DNA of 64,000 nucleotides from Rikenella sp031551865. GTDB taxonomy: Bacteria > Bacteroidota > Bacteroidia > Bacteroidales > Rikenellaceae. Shown one piece after another: positions 1 to 7,983 of this stretch (its first letter is position 1; each line of letters begins with the position of its first letter). Both the position numbers and the translations under genes were made by a program. The notes below the pieces were generated by a model. It saw only the letters and a program-made list of their open reading frames with translations, was not told where the DNA came from and ran no database searches. The stretch covers positions 62,001 to 126,000 of the forward strand of contig JAVBMY010000005.1 in the NCBI GenBank assembly GCA_031551865.1. Reading direction: 5' to 3'.

Positions 1-1
1 A

Positions 2-268
2 ATAAAAAAGAGACCATATGGCAGATTCCTTTCTTTTAACAAAAGAATAACAGGTCTATCGTTTGGATTCACCGGGCGTACGAAAGAGACGACACGCACA
101 GCCCGCCGAATATTCGACCCATTCGTCTCTGCCGAGGTAAACACGTTCGGCCAAGGCGCCGTGGGCGGCGGCATTTTTATCAACAACTTCGGCCTGCAGG
201 CAAAATACATATACGACTTCCGCTACAGCAAATCAGCGATCGGGGTAGGAATACAAATCAAATTCTAA
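2..268 (+). CDS. C-terminal end of an outer-membrane beta-barrel protein (partial)
   Basis: The window opens inside a plus-strand reading frame that stays open from base 2 to a TAA at 266-268. The 88 visible residues alternate hydrophobic and polar positions and end in a terminal Phe (GVGIQIKF), the usual closing strand recognised by the Bam machinery. Short aromatic strands such as GLQAKYIYDFRY fit a small beta-barrel. The 5' part lies outside the window, so neither family nor start can be given. A strong hairpin follows 22 bases after the stop. Confidence 0.7.
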   Translation: MKKRPYGRFLSFNKRITGLSFGFTGRTKETTRTARRIFDPFVSAEVNTFGQGAVGGGIFINNFGLQAKYIYDFRYSKSAIGVGIQIKF

Positions 269-290
269 AAAACTAACCATACCAAAAAGA

Positions 291-315
291 ACAGGGGGCT
301 ATCGAAGCCCCCTGT
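291..315. terminator. Bidirectional intrinsic terminator
   Basis: A perfect 10-bp stem, ACAGGGGGCT paired with AGCCCCCTGT, encloses a 5-base loop. On the plus strand it is followed by TTCTTTG, and on the minus strand by a TCTTTTT run. It separates two convergent genes, the barrel gene ending at 268 and the lipoprotein gene ending at 368, and probably ends both transcripts. Confidence 0.85.
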
Positions 316-367
316 TTCTTTGTAATTACCAAATAGGGCCCGGGCCCTCTGGTTCAAAAAGATCATC

Positions 368-2383
368 CTAGTAGTACTCAGAGTTTTCTTCGACGGCGAC
401 ATGCTTTGTCCACCAATTGGAATAGACCCTGGCCCCATTCTCAATTTTGTACATTCTCGCCTTTATGGTATAGGTACCCGGGCCGCCGAACTGTGCCATA
501 GCACGGGCTTTATTTTGGAAATCCGGGCTTATGTTCGACGACCAACTTCCGTAGGGATCGGTCATCTCCCACTCGACCTCGACCCCACTGGGAATCTCGG
601 CAGGACACATTTCTTGATCTCCCAAATCGAAAGCATGCATACTGCGCGATTTTGCCGCAGATACGCCTATGATCCCCATTATCTCCGGGAATGCAGGCGC
701 CAAGGGTTGGACAAGAGCCTTACATTTGTAAGTGACGGTATAACCGGCAGGCCCCCCTGGATCTGGATTGGGAAATTGATTCCTAAAAAATACGTCTGCG
801 TATACATATTTCACGCCGGTTGTAGTGGATACAAAAGTTCCGCTATTGGTAGTCGAGGAAATCAATGTGACACTCGGGTCATTGCTATACCAGCGCGAAA
901 CATACCCCGTAGACCCAAGAGGTACAGACCCCGGAATAGTGAAAGTAAACGGCAGGGTTGCCGAAGGATGGGAAGGAGAACTTACATAAGGGGTACTAAC
1001 ATCCGAATTACGACTCAATGTAGGATATGTCTCGGTTGAAAGTTTATGTTCCACGATTACTGACACCGAAACATCCCCCTCTTTCGCAAACTTAATTTTC
1101 AGCAAAGTGCTGCCCTGCCCAGACACAATAGTGGGACTTGCCGTGCCGCTAACCGACCATGTGATTGTGAAATCATTGAGGTTCTTCCCTTCGAGGCCCT
1201 TAAGTTCATAAATGACCTGATCATCAAAATAGATAGCCTGAGGGGCGGTAAGGCTCAAACTCAATTGCGGGGGGCGAACACGCGAATAAACCCGCTTGGA
1301 ATTTTCAGGCTTAAAGTATGTACCTCCGTTATACTTATACTTCAAGGCCGCTGTGGCAGACAACATACCGGCTTTAGTTGACTTCACTTTCAACAAAGTA
1401 GTTCCTTGCCCCGATACGATTGAGGGATTAGACACGCCGCTGACCGTCCAGGTAATCTCAAAATAATTGAGATTCAACGCTCCTAAATCTTTAAGCTCAA
1501 TAGTAACTACTTCGCCAAAAAATAGGCTATCGGCGGGAAACTGGACCCTTGGATTCGCATTAAATGTAGGATACGCACGTTTAATTCCATCTGTGTCGAA
1601 TCCCGAAAAAACGGCAAACTCTTTCCAAGCCCCATGAGTTCCATCAGGTAACATAACAGAAATATCATCACGCTCCGAACTAAGATGAACAGTCCCTGAA
1701 GGATAATTACTCCAATCCGATTGGGGCTTAACGTGTTCAAAACCCAATATATGCCCAAGAGCATGCATAAAAACACGTTGGGCCTGAGAAAAAGTAGTAG
1801 GCATAGCTGTACTAGTTGTGTTTAGCTTAATGTTTTTGCCATACATACCCTTAGATGGTCTGTCACACGAGGCTTGGGTAGTTCCGCCGATGGTTTGTTT
1901 TGACACTTTGACGGCGTTTGGAGTTCCTGCTCCGACCATACGGAATTCTATAGTACAGTCTGGTATACCGTTCCATGCTTCCATGGCATATCTTAAAGCA
2001 GACTCCGCCGAAAAACCGTCTATTTGTAAATTGTATAATTCATAGGGATCAACATTAATGACGTGATTCTCGGGATACACCAAGCCATTGCTTGTCAGAT
2101 AGTTCATTTTGGTGGCGGGCTCGGATGCCATCTCTTCCAATTGTTCTTTGCTGAACAGAATTTCATCTTCTACCAGATAAAATTCCTCGTCGTACTCGTG
2201 CATGCCTACCGTGTCATACCCCAACGCGTAGATGACCCGCTGGTATTTTTGCATTTCAGTTTCCTGAGCGGCCTGAGGTTCTGGCACATCCAAATCACTC
2301 TTGGTACAGCCTAGGAATAGCGATGAGGATAAAAGCATGGCGGGTAATGAAGCCATAGCCCAATGGGTAAATCGTTTCTTCAT
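368..2383 (-). CDS. Secreted lipoprotein with HEIGH-type metalloprotease fold (catalytic Glu missing) and Ig-like repeats
   Basis: A 671-residue protein with a signal peptide and lipobox ending at Cys26 (LFLGC), so probably anchored in the outer membrane. Residues ~100-275 resemble the M57/HEIGH metallopeptidases of Bacteroidetes. The zinc site at 207-217 reads HALGHILGFEH: the three histidines of HExxHxxGxxH are present, but the general-base Glu is Ala (codon GCT). Two related Ig-like domains follow (about 278-370 and 375-470, both with a VSGxxxPxIVSGQGxTLLKxK signature), then a third divergent region. Base composition is visibly lower in GC than the housekeeping genes, and the neighbour is an integrase, so transfer is plausible. 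Probably a binding protein or pseudoenzyme. Start is the only ATG before the signal peptide. Confidence 0.75.
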   Translation of the reverse strand: MKKRFTHWAMASLPAMLLSSSLFLGCTKSDLDVPEPQAAQETEMQKYQRVIYALGYDTVGMHEYDEEFYLVEDEILFSKEQLEEMASEPATKMNYLTSNGLVYPENHVINVDPYELYNLQIDGFSAESALRYAMEAWNGIPDCTIEFRMVGAGTPNAVKVSKQTIGGTTQASCDRPSKGMYGKNIKLNTTSTAMPTTFSQAQRVFMHALGHILGFEHVKPQSDWSNYPSGTVHLSSERDDISVMLPDGTHGAWKEFAVFSGFDTDGIKRAYPTFNANPRVQFPADSLFFGEVVTIELKDLGALNLNYFEITWTVSGVSNPSIVSGQGTTLLKVKSTKAGMLSATAALKYKYNGGTYFKPENSKRVYSRVRPPQLSLSLTAPQAIYFDDQVIYELKGLEGKNLNDFTITWSVSGTASPTIVSGQGSTLLKIKFAKEGDVSVSVIVEHKLSTETYPTLSRNSDVSTPYVSSPSHPSATLPFTFTIPGSVPLGSTGYVSRWYSNDPSVTLISSTTNSGTFVSTTTGVKYVYADVFFRNQFPNPDPGGPAGYTVTYKCKALVQPLAPAFPEIMGIIGVSAAKSRSMHAFDLGDQEMCPAEIPSGVEVEWEMTDPYGSWSSNISPDFQNKARAMAQFGGPGTYTIKARMYKIENGARVYSNWWTKHVAVEENSEYY

Positions 2384-2561
2384 AACACTTGAAAATTTAG
2401 ATTATTGCCTACTCTTAAGTTTTTCAGCAACCACTATAGCGCATAAAGATAATTAAATTATTTACATATATAAGTCAGATAATATTTTTTTATTGAGATA
2501 ATCAATCACTTTCCGGTTCTCCTCGTCGATCTTTTTTCGTCAAAGCGGGTAGTGACGATGT

Positions 2562-3866
2562 TCAATTATTCTCTCCCGAGAAGAACGGATGCTTGGCCAG
2601 CAGTTCGGCGTTCTCTTCCTGGGAGATGCGGATGTATTTCATGAATTCGCCCTCTTTCTTGTGGCCCGTGATCTTCATGATCGAGATGACCGGCACGCCC
2701 GCCTTGAAGGCGTTCGTGGCGAACGAGCGGCGCGCGGTATGCGTGCCCACCAGGCGCCACTTCTCGTAGCGCTCTGATTTCAGCCGGCCATTCTCCTCTT
2801 CCCGCACCTCGACCACGTCGCCGATCCCGGCGTAACGGCAGATATCCTTGATGTAGAGGCGCGTTTTGGCCTCGCTCAGCGAGCGGCTCATGTCGAAGCC
2901 GCCGTCGATGATCTCGCGCACCACCGGGTGCACCGGGATCACCACCTTCTGCCCCGTCTTCTGGGTGATCATCGTGATCATGCCGTCCCGGATATTGCTC
3001 CAATCCACGCGGTTGAAGTCCGACATCCGCAGGCCCGTGAAGGCCCCGATCAGGAAGCGGTTCTTGACGATGGTGTAGGATTGGATGACCGACTCGCGCG
3101 CCGCGCCGTCCGCCCGCGGGTAGAAGCGGTTGGCGAAGGCGTCGTCGATGGGCGTGGCGTGGATCCGGTAGAGTTCCTCGGTGGTGAGGTAGACCGTGTC
3201 GACCTCGCGCGTGGTGGCCCGGAAGTCGGAATGCTTATACTGCTCGTTGGTGTGGATTTTGTCGATGATCTCGGCTTCGCGCATCACCTGTTTGATCACC
3301 TTGACCACCGTGCCGAAGTAGTTGGCCGAGTGGTTCAGGCGGTTCATGTATTCCTGGAAGCGGCGGTAGAACGAGATGTCCACTTCGCCGAACTTGAACC
3401 GCTGGCCTTCCGAAGCCTCGAACTCTTTGAGTTTGGCCAGCACCACCCCGAAGCGCACGATCCGGGTGTGGGATTTGCTCGTGCGGAAGCGCGGAATGAA
3501 AACCTCTTCGAGGTACTCGCTCAGGTATTCGGTAGTAGCCCCGGCGGTTTCGTAGGCACGCCCCTCCTTCTCGCACTCGGCGAGCTTCCAGAACCCCGCA
3601 TTGTCCGCGGGCGCGGCTTTGCCTGTGCGAATGTTCTCAACGAGACGATCTAACGCCTTACGCCACTGCTCGACCTCGAAGTTTACGGCGGCGCCCTCGC
3701 GGTAGCGCTGGCTGACGCTGGCGCGCTGGGCCTTGACGTCCCAGTATTTGGGCACGACCCGGATACCCAGGCCTTTCTTGTACCGCGCGCCGTTCAACAG
3801 TACGATGGCGAAGAAGGTACTCTGTTCGGCCTTGGGGTTGGCCACGAAAAAACGGACGGAGGTCAT
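2562..3866 (-). CDS. Tyrosine recombinase / phage-type integrase
   Basis: A 434-residue site-specific recombinase of the Bacteroidetes type, with an N-terminal arm-binding domain, a SAM-like core-binding domain (~110-215) and a C-terminal catalytic domain. Counting from the ATG at 3866, the catalytic set is complete: Arg280 in TGLR, Lys303 in TQKTG, His376 and Arg379 in HTAR, His402 in TGHK and the nucleophile Tyr411 in KYIR. An in-frame GTG lies two codons upstream; the ATG is preferred. It stands alone beside two tRNA-Lys genes with no other phage or conjugation gene nearby, so it is either a remnant of a lost element or a solitary recombinase. A palindromic site overlaps its promoter. Confidence 0.93.
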   Translation of the reverse strand: MTSVRFFVANPKAEQSTFFAIVLLNGARYKKGLGIRVVPKYWDVKAQRASVSQRYREGAAVNFEVEQWRKALDRLVENIRTGKAAPADNAGFWKLAECEKEGRAYETAGATTEYLSEYLEEVFIPRFRTSKSHTRIVRFGVVLAKLKEFEASEGQRFKFGEVDISFYRRFQEYMNRLNHSANYFGTVVKVIKQVMREAEIIDKIHTNEQYKHSDFRATTREVDTVYLTTEELYRIHATPIDDAFANRFYPRADGAARESVIQSYTIVKNRFLIGAFTGLRMSDFNRVDWSNIRDGMITMITQKTGQKVVIPVHPVVREIIDGGFDMSRSLSEAKTRLYIKDICRYAGIGDVVEVREEENGRLKSERYEKWRLVGTHTARRSFATNAFKAGVPVISIMKITGHKKEGEFMKYIRISQEENAELLAKHPFFSGENN

Positions 3867-3875
3867 GGGCACGAT

Positions 3876-3921
3876 TTTAGGAATTCCTAAAGCAAATATA
3901 GGAATGATTTTAGGAATTCAA
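3876..3921 (-). promoter_or_regulatory. Integrase promoter with overlapping palindromic operator
   Basis: On the minus strand a TATATTTG -7 box (3893-3900) and a TTG (3919-3921) with an 18-base spacer match the Bacteroidetes housekeeping promoter. A perfect 16-bp palindrome, TTTAGGAATTCCTAAA, lies at 3876-3891 over the predicted transcription start. A second copy of its left part (ATTTTAGGAATTC, about 3909-3921) covers the -33 region. Two operator-like sites bracketing the promoter suggest repression by a dimeric regulator or by the integrase itself. Confidence 0.6.
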
Positions 3922-4043
3922 TCGTCACCTAAAACGCCTTTTTCTCACTTCATTTGGGAATTTTGGGATTTCGCCCGGCTCAGAAACAGCACTGATAACC
4001 AGCCGCTTAAAAGAAAAAGGCGCTATTACTAGCGCCTTTTGTG

Positions 4044-4116
4044 TGATCCCGCTGGGGCTCGAACCCAGGACCCCAACATTAAAAGTGTTGTGCTCTACCT
4101 GCTGAGCTACGGAATC
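4044..4116 (-). tRNA. tRNA-Lys (TTT)
   Basis: A 73-nt cloverleaf on the minus strand: acceptor GATTCCG pairs with CGGGATC, D-arm GCTC/GAGC, anticodon stem CAACA/TGTTG with loop CTTTTAA (anticodon TTT), and a T-arm CTGGG/CCCAG with TTCGAGC. Discriminator A; the CCA is not encoded. It lies downstream of a second tRNA-Lys in the same direction, probably co-transcribed from the promoter at 4324-4353. Confidence 0.97.
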
Positions 4117-4170
4117 ATTACTTTTTGCCTGCAGTACGATATTATAATCTACTTGGGCTCCGGGCGGCAA

Positions 4171-4203
4171 AGTGCTTCAGCACCCTGCTGAACTACGGAA
4201 TGA
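4171..4203 (-). pseudogene. Degenerate 5' half of a tRNA-Lys gene
   Basis: Read on the minus strand, this stretch begins ATTCCGTAGTTCAGCAGG and continues to a GAAGCAC, closely matching the acceptor and D-arm half of the tRNA-Lys(TTT) at 4044-4116. The homology then stops, with no anticodon or T-arm. It sits between the two intact tRNA-Lys genes, near an integrase. It may be the scar of an integration or excision event, or of an unequal tandem duplication. Confidence 0.6.
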
Positions 4204-4224
4204 GGCCTTTGAAGCGGAGAGAAG

Positions 4225-4297
4225 TGGTCCCTCTGGGGCTCGAACCCAGGACCCCAACATTAAGAGTGTCGTGCTCTACCAGCTGAGCTAAAGGACC
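4225..4297 (-). tRNA. tRNA-Lys (CTT)
   Basis: A 73-nt cloverleaf on the minus strand: acceptor GGTCCTT/AGGGACC, D-arm GCTC/GAGC, anticodon stem CGACA/TGTTG with loop CTCTTAA (anticodon CTT), T-arm CTGGG/CCCAG. It is the promoter-proximal member of a lysine tRNA pair; the T-arm and variable loop are identical to those of the TTT isoacceptor, which suggests descent by duplication. Confidence 0.96.
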
Positions 4298-4323
4298 TGA
4301 TAGTACCGCCTTTTTTGGCTGTG

Positions 4324-4353
4324 CAAAGGTAGACATTTTTTCGAACCTTGCAA
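4324..4353 (-). promoter_or_regulatory. Promoter of the tRNA-Lys cluster
   Basis: The minus strand has TTG (4351-4353), a 19-base spacer and TACCTTTG (4324-4331), an exact match to the Bacteroidetes -33/-7 consensus, ending 27 bases before the 5' end of tRNA-Lys(CTT). Confidence 0.8.
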
Positions 4354-4546
4354 AATAATTCCCCATCTAATCAAAATTCACCCCTCCGGGCTCTGAAAAA
4401 GTATGTGCGGAACACATACGGAAAGCCCTCTTTCCGATACGTATTCAATAGCAACTGGAAACGATGCAGGCCGGACGTTCATAAAGCATGAAAACTAGCC
4501 CGAGAGCCTCCCTCCGGGAAGAAGATACCGCCGTATATCTCCGAGA

Positions 4547-5119
4547 TCATCTTTCCCGAGACGTTTTTGAGAAATCGTACGCAAATTCCGAAACCTCGCG
4601 GCGGACGCGGGGAGCGAGTTCCCGCTCTTTCAGAGCAGGCGGGAGTTTGTCAGCCGAATCGGGGTACCCCAGCACCATCATCGCTACCGGCTCTTCATCG
4701 GGGCCGAGTCCCAATACCCCGGCACATCTCGAAACGTCGAAACCCGCCATCTGATGAAGTTGAAGTCCCATCGAGGTGGCCTGCAGGGCCAGCGAAACGC
4801 TGGCCGCCCCCACGTCATGCATCCAGTGGCGGTTCGGTTTGTCGTTATAATGGAAATTATGCCGCCCTACCGAAACCATGATCACCGGGGCGAATGGCGC
4901 CCACAACTGGTTACCCGGGGTCAGACAGCCGCACAGGAGCGCATGGGCTTCGGGAGCCGATGTGCGGTGCGCATAGTAATACGACCATTCCTGTTCGTTA
5001 TTCGACGAAGGGGCCCAGCGGGCCGCTTCGAACAACAGGGCGAGTTGTTCGGAAGTGACATCGAAATCTTTGAAAGAGCGGGGGCTCCAGCGTTCCTGAA
5101 TGGCTTTCAACAGTTTCAT
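4547..5119 (-). CDS. Nitroreductase family protein
   Basis: A 190-residue FMN-dependent NAD(P)H oxidoreductase of the nitroreductase superfamily, cytosolic. The N-terminal FMN-phosphate signature RWSPRSF (residues ~10-16) and the AARWAPSSNNEQEW segment (~33-46) are clear, as is the C-terminal helix with HDVGAASVSLALQA and a GLQLHQM segment. Family members reduce nitroaromatics, quinones or flavins; the physiological substrate cannot be told from sequence. It is transcribed away from the DUF2148 gene across a 78-base gap. Normal length for the short single-domain subgroup. Confidence 0.9.
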   Translation of the reverse strand: MKLLKAIQERWSPRSFKDFDVTSEQLALLFEAARWAPSSNNEQEWSYYYAHRTSAPEAHALLCGCLTPGNQLWAPFAPVIMVSVGRHNFHYNDKPNRHWMHDVGAASVSLALQATSMGLQLHQMAGFDVSRCAGVLGLGPDEEPVAMMVLGYPDSADKLPPALKERELAPRVRREVSEFAYDFSKTSRER

Positions 5120-5124
5120 AACGA

Positions 5125-5155
5125 TTGTTTTTTGCGGGTATATTGCTTAGATTTG
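5125..5155 (+). promoter_or_regulatory. Promoter of the DUF2148-nth operon
   Basis: TTG (5125-5127), a 20-base spacer and TAGATTTG (5148-5155) match the Bacteroidetes housekeeping promoter, 42 bases before the ATG at 5198. Confidence 0.65.
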
Positions 5156-5197
5156 TAAGTGCTGCAAGATCCTTGCCACACTTAACCACACGAAACC

Positions 5198-5749
5198 ATG
5201 GTAGAAAACGAAACCTCCGTACGCAAAGAACTCATCCGCCAGGTTGCACTCCGAATCATGGCCGCCGCCCGCACGGCGCCGAAAGCCTGCGGTCGCGACA
5301 ACCTCACGATAGCCATGATCACCGCCCCCGAAGCGATCGAACGGCTGGCCGCCGATATGGACCGGGTATCCGAAACCGAAGAAGGGCGCAACTTCTTTGC
5401 CCGTGACGCCGGGAATATCCGTGCGTCGGATGCCGTGGTGTTCATCGGCACGGGTATATCCGTGCTGAACCTGAACTGCGGCCTGTGCGGCTGGGCGCTT
5501 TGCGAAAAAAAACCGTCCAACGCTCCCTGCGCCTTCAACATGCACGACCTGGGGCTGGCCGTAGGGTCGGCCGTTTCGGTGGCCGCCGACATGCGGATCG
5601 ACAGCCGGGTGATGTTTTCTGCCGGCACTTCGGCCATGAACACCGGCATGATGGCCGGATGCCACTCTGTGATGGCGATTCCGCTCAGCGTATCGGGCAA
5701 GAGTCCCTATTTCGACCGTAAACCGAAGGAAGCAAGCTGCGCAAGGTAG
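5198..5749 (+). CDS. Ferredoxin-domain protein (DUF2148 / COG4739)
   Basis: A 183-residue protein of the DUF2148 family. A central cysteine cluster at about residues 94-111 (CGLCGWALC followed by a Cys nine residues on) is the probable iron-sulfur ligand set typical of the family, and the flanking glycine- and alanine-rich segments match its conserved C-terminal half. Function is not established; a redox role is inferred from the cysteines. It is followed after 31 bases by nth on the same strand, so the two are probably co-transcribed. Start chosen at the ATG 42 bases after a consensus promoter. Confidence 0.85.
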   Translation: MVENETSVRKELIRQVALRIMAAARTAPKACGRDNLTIAMITAPEAIERLAADMDRVSETEEGRNFFARDAGNIRASDAVVFIGTGISVLNLNCGLCGWALCEKKPSNAPCAFNMHDLGLAVGSAVSVAADMRIDSRVMFSAGTSAMNTGMMAGCHSVMAIPLSVSGKSPYFDRKPKEASCAR

Positions 5750-5780
5750 CTTCAGGCCGAGCATAGCCCCGAATGGAATA

Positions 5781-6419
5781 ATGAAACTGCAAGAACGATA
5801 CGATAATGTGCTGGCCTGGTTCGAGGCCAATGTCCCGGCCCCCGAAAGCGAGCTGCACTGGGACACGCCGTTCCACCTGCTAGTGGCGGTGATCCTGTCG
5901 GCGCAGTGTACCGACAAACGCGTCAATATGGTGACCCCGCCCCTGCTGGCGGCCTACCCCACTCCGCAAGCCATGGCCAAGGCCGAACCCGAAGACATAT
6001 TCGAATACATCCGTTCGGTTTCGTACCCGAATTCCAAGGCGCAACATTTGGTGGGTATGGCGCGCGGCATCGTCGAAAAGTTCGGGGGGCAGGTGCCTCA
6101 GACGCTCGACGAACTGATGGAACTGCCGGGCGTGGGCCGCAAAACGGCCAGCGTGATACTGATCGTAGCCTTCGACAAGCCCGCCATGCCTGTGGATACA
6201 CACGTGTTCCGTGTGGCCGAGCGCATCGGGCTGACCACCGGATCGAAAAACCCGCTCGAAACCGAACGTCAGTTGGTCAAGCATATTCCCCGCACGATAC
6301 TGGGCAATGCCCATCACTACCTGATCCTGCATGGGCGTTACGTCTGCACGGCACGTAAGCCGCACTGCCCGGAATGCGGCCTCCACCCCTGGTGCCGCTA
6401 CTACGCCCAGAACAAATAG
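5781..6419 (+). CDS. nth: Endonuclease III (DNA glycosylase/AP lyase)
   Basis: A 212-residue base-excision repair enzyme that removes oxidised pyrimidines and cleaves the abasic site. The helix-hairpin-helix motif LPGVGRKTAS carries the catalytic Lys121, the catalytic Asp139 is in VDTHVFR, and the C-terminal [4Fe-4S] loop has Cys189, Cys196, Cys199 and Cys205 with the canonical 6-2-5 spacing. Length matches the E. coli enzyme. It lies 31 bases downstream of the DUF2148 gene and probably shares its promoter. Confidence 0.97.
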   Translation: MKLQERYDNVLAWFEANVPAPESELHWDTPFHLLVAVILSAQCTDKRVNMVTPPLLAAYPTPQAMAKAEPEDIFEYIRSVSYPNSKAQHLVGMARGIVEKFGGQVPQTLDELMELPGVGRKTASVILIVAFDKPAMPVDTHVFRVAERIGLTTGSKNPLETERQLVKHIPRTILGNAHHYLILHGRYVCTARKPHCPECGLHPWCRYYAQNK

Positions 6420-6432
6420 CCTTTGTAATAAT

Positions 6433-6564
6433 GTCAACCCGAGCGTAATCGGGGAATGTCGAGGAATGACCGGCTTTCAACCGAGACCTTTCGCCCCACT
6501 CAGGATGATGTTTCAAAAACAAAAAGGAAAACGTCTCTGACGCCCCGGCTACGGTTGGGATGAC
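6433..6564. repeat. Intergenic palindromic repeat, GTCATCCCGAG family
   Basis: The left end GTCAACCCGAGCG and right end CGGTTGGGATGAC are near-inverted copies of a dispersed terminus also seen at 48391, 52470 and 58660. The element starts 14 bases after nth. No reading frame is convincing inside it. The interior differs between copies, as expected of a family with conserved ends. Confidence 0.65.
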
Positions 6565-6574
6565 ATATTTTGTT

Positions 6575-6850
6575 CGTCATTGCGAGGTATTCGTTTGGGA
6601 AGGCCGAAGCCCCCCCGTCGTAATAGTTCCCTCGGCGAACTATATAATGCTTATCCGCAATAATACCCCTTCGGTCCACCGTCGGCAGTGGGCGTAAACG
6701 AGCCCTAGGGCGAGTGTGACAGCCTGCCGCACGGGGTGGCGGCGGATTGCCGGGATCGCTTACGCGACCCGGGTAAATACACAAACCACCCTCGAAAACA
6801 AAGGTTGAAATGCAGGGGGGGGTATTATTATAAATTGCCCCGCAATGACG
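6575..6850. repeat. Intergenic palindromic repeat, CGTCATTGCGAGG family, interrupted by a MITE-like element
   Basis: CGTCATTGCGAGG at the left and CCCCGCAATGACG at the right are inverted copies of the termini found at 43500-43594 and 63707-63817. The unusually long interior is explained by the ~185-bp element at 6651-6833 nested within it. Together with the repeat at 6433 it fills the whole 540-base gap between nth and mdh, in which no gene is seen. Confidence 0.6.
6651..6833. mobile_element. MITE-like element, copy 1
   Basis: Imperfect terminal inverted repeats: TTATCCGCAATAATACCCCT at the left, and GGGGGTATTATTATAAA reading in at the right. The interior shares long blocks with the copy at 43289-43471, for example GGCGAGTG, ACAGCCTGCCG, GCGACCCGGGTA and TCGAAAACAAAGG. 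At ~183 bp it carries no gene. It is nested inside another palindromic repeat. Movement would need a transposase supplied from elsewhere; none is seen here. Confidence 0.6.
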
Positions 6851-6861
6851 GAAAAAACGAA

Positions 6862-6889
6862 GCCCGCACAAGATTGCTCTTGTGCGGGC
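6862..6889 (-). terminator. Terminator of mdh
   Basis: An 11-bp perfect stem (GCCCGCACAAG/CTTGTGCGGGC) with a 6-base loop; on the minus strand a CTTCGTTTTTT tract follows. It lies 69 bases beyond the mdh stop codon. Confidence 0.8.
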
Positions 6890-6958
6890 CCTTTTATTTG
6901 CGCCACTGCGAAAAACATATCCCGCAGCTACGCCCGGAACAAGCTCAGCAAGGGGTAT

Positions 6959-7900
6959 TTACAGCACGCCTATCTCTTTCAGCACGTCGTTCGTCGAACG
7001 CACGGCCTCGGCACTTTTGGCGAAGGCTGCTTTCTCGTCGGCAGTGAGGGCGATTTCGAGCACTTTTTCGGCCCCGTTTCGGCCAATCACCGTGGGTACA
7101 CCGATGCAGATGTCTTTCTGCCCGTATTCGCCTTCGAGCAGCACGCACGAGGGAACCACTTTCTTCTGGTCGCGCACGATCGACTCCACAACCATGGCGG
7201 CCGCGGCACCGGGAGCATACCAGGCCGAAGTGCCGAGCAATTTGGTGAGCGTGGCGCCGCCGACCATCGTGTCGGCCGCCACTTTGTCGAGCTCCTCTTT
7301 CGAGAGCAGTTCGCCGGCGGGAATGCCCTTGCACACGGCCTTGCTGGTGAGCGGGATCATGGTGGTATCGCCGTGGCCACCGATCACCATGCCTTCGATG
7401 TCGTTCGAGTTGGCACCCAGGGCCTGGCTGAGGTAGTATTTGAAGCGCGAGCTGTCGAGCGCGCCGCCCATGCCGAACACTTGGTTCTTGGGCAATTTCG
7501 AGGCTTTGAGGGCCAGGTAGGTCATCGTGTCCATGGGGTTCGAAACGATGAGGATAATGGCCTTGGGCGAGTATTTGAGGATATTCTCGACCACCGTTTT
7601 CACGATACCGGCGTTGGTGCCGATCAATTCTTCGCGGGTCATGCCCGGTTTGCGTGGGATGCCCGAGGTCACGACCACTACTTCGGAGCCTGCGGTCGCG
7701 GCGTAGTCGTTGGTCACGCCGGTGCATTTGGTATCGAAGTCCATCAGGGTGGTGGTCTGGAGCATGTCCATGATCTTGCCTTCTGAAACGCCTTCTTTGA
7801 TGTCGAGCAGGACGAGCTCGCTGCACACCTCGCGGGTGGCGAGCACGTTGGCGCACGTAGCACCTACGTTGCCTGCGCCTATTACGGTTACTTTTGCCAT
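6959..7900 (-). CDS. mdh: Malate dehydrogenase (LDH-like type)
   Basis: A 313-residue NAD-dependent dehydrogenase interconverting malate and oxaloacetate in the TCA cycle or its reductive branch. The Rossmann motif GAGNVG is at 8-13. The substrate loop has Arg83 and Arg89 (RKPGMTR), and Arg83 stands where lactate dehydrogenases carry Gln, which assigns malate specificity. Arg152 (DSSRF) and the catalytic His176 (IGGHGD) are present. Length is normal. It is followed by a strong intrinsic terminator; gcvH lies 83 bases upstream on the same strand. Confidence 0.96.
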   Translation of the reverse strand: MAKVTVIGAGNVGATCANVLATREVCSELVLLDIKEGVSEGKIMDMLQTTTLMDFDTKCTGVTNDYAATAGSEVVVVTSGIPRKPGMTREELIGTNAGIVKTVVENILKYSPKAIILIVSNPMDTMTYLALKASKLPKNQVFGMGGALDSSRFKYYLSQALGANSNDIEGMVIGGHGDTTMIPLTSKAVCKGIPAGELLSKEELDKVAADTMVGGATLTKLLGTSAWYAPGAAAAMVVESIVRDQKKVVPSCVLLEGEYGQKDICIGVPTVIGRNGAEKVLEIALTADEKAAFAKSAEAVRSTNDVLKEIGVL

Positions 7901-7983
7901 GGTTGTATTTGGTATTGTTGTTTTGTGCGGATTAAAAAAGAGGCGCCGCCTCGGGGGTGGAGCCTCTCGTTGGGAGTGAGCGC

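Noticed and set aside
3925..4170. Minus-strand frame with a VAQQVEHNTFNVGVLGSSPSG segment
   Set aside because: This is the well-known translation of a tRNA-Lys gene and not a protein.
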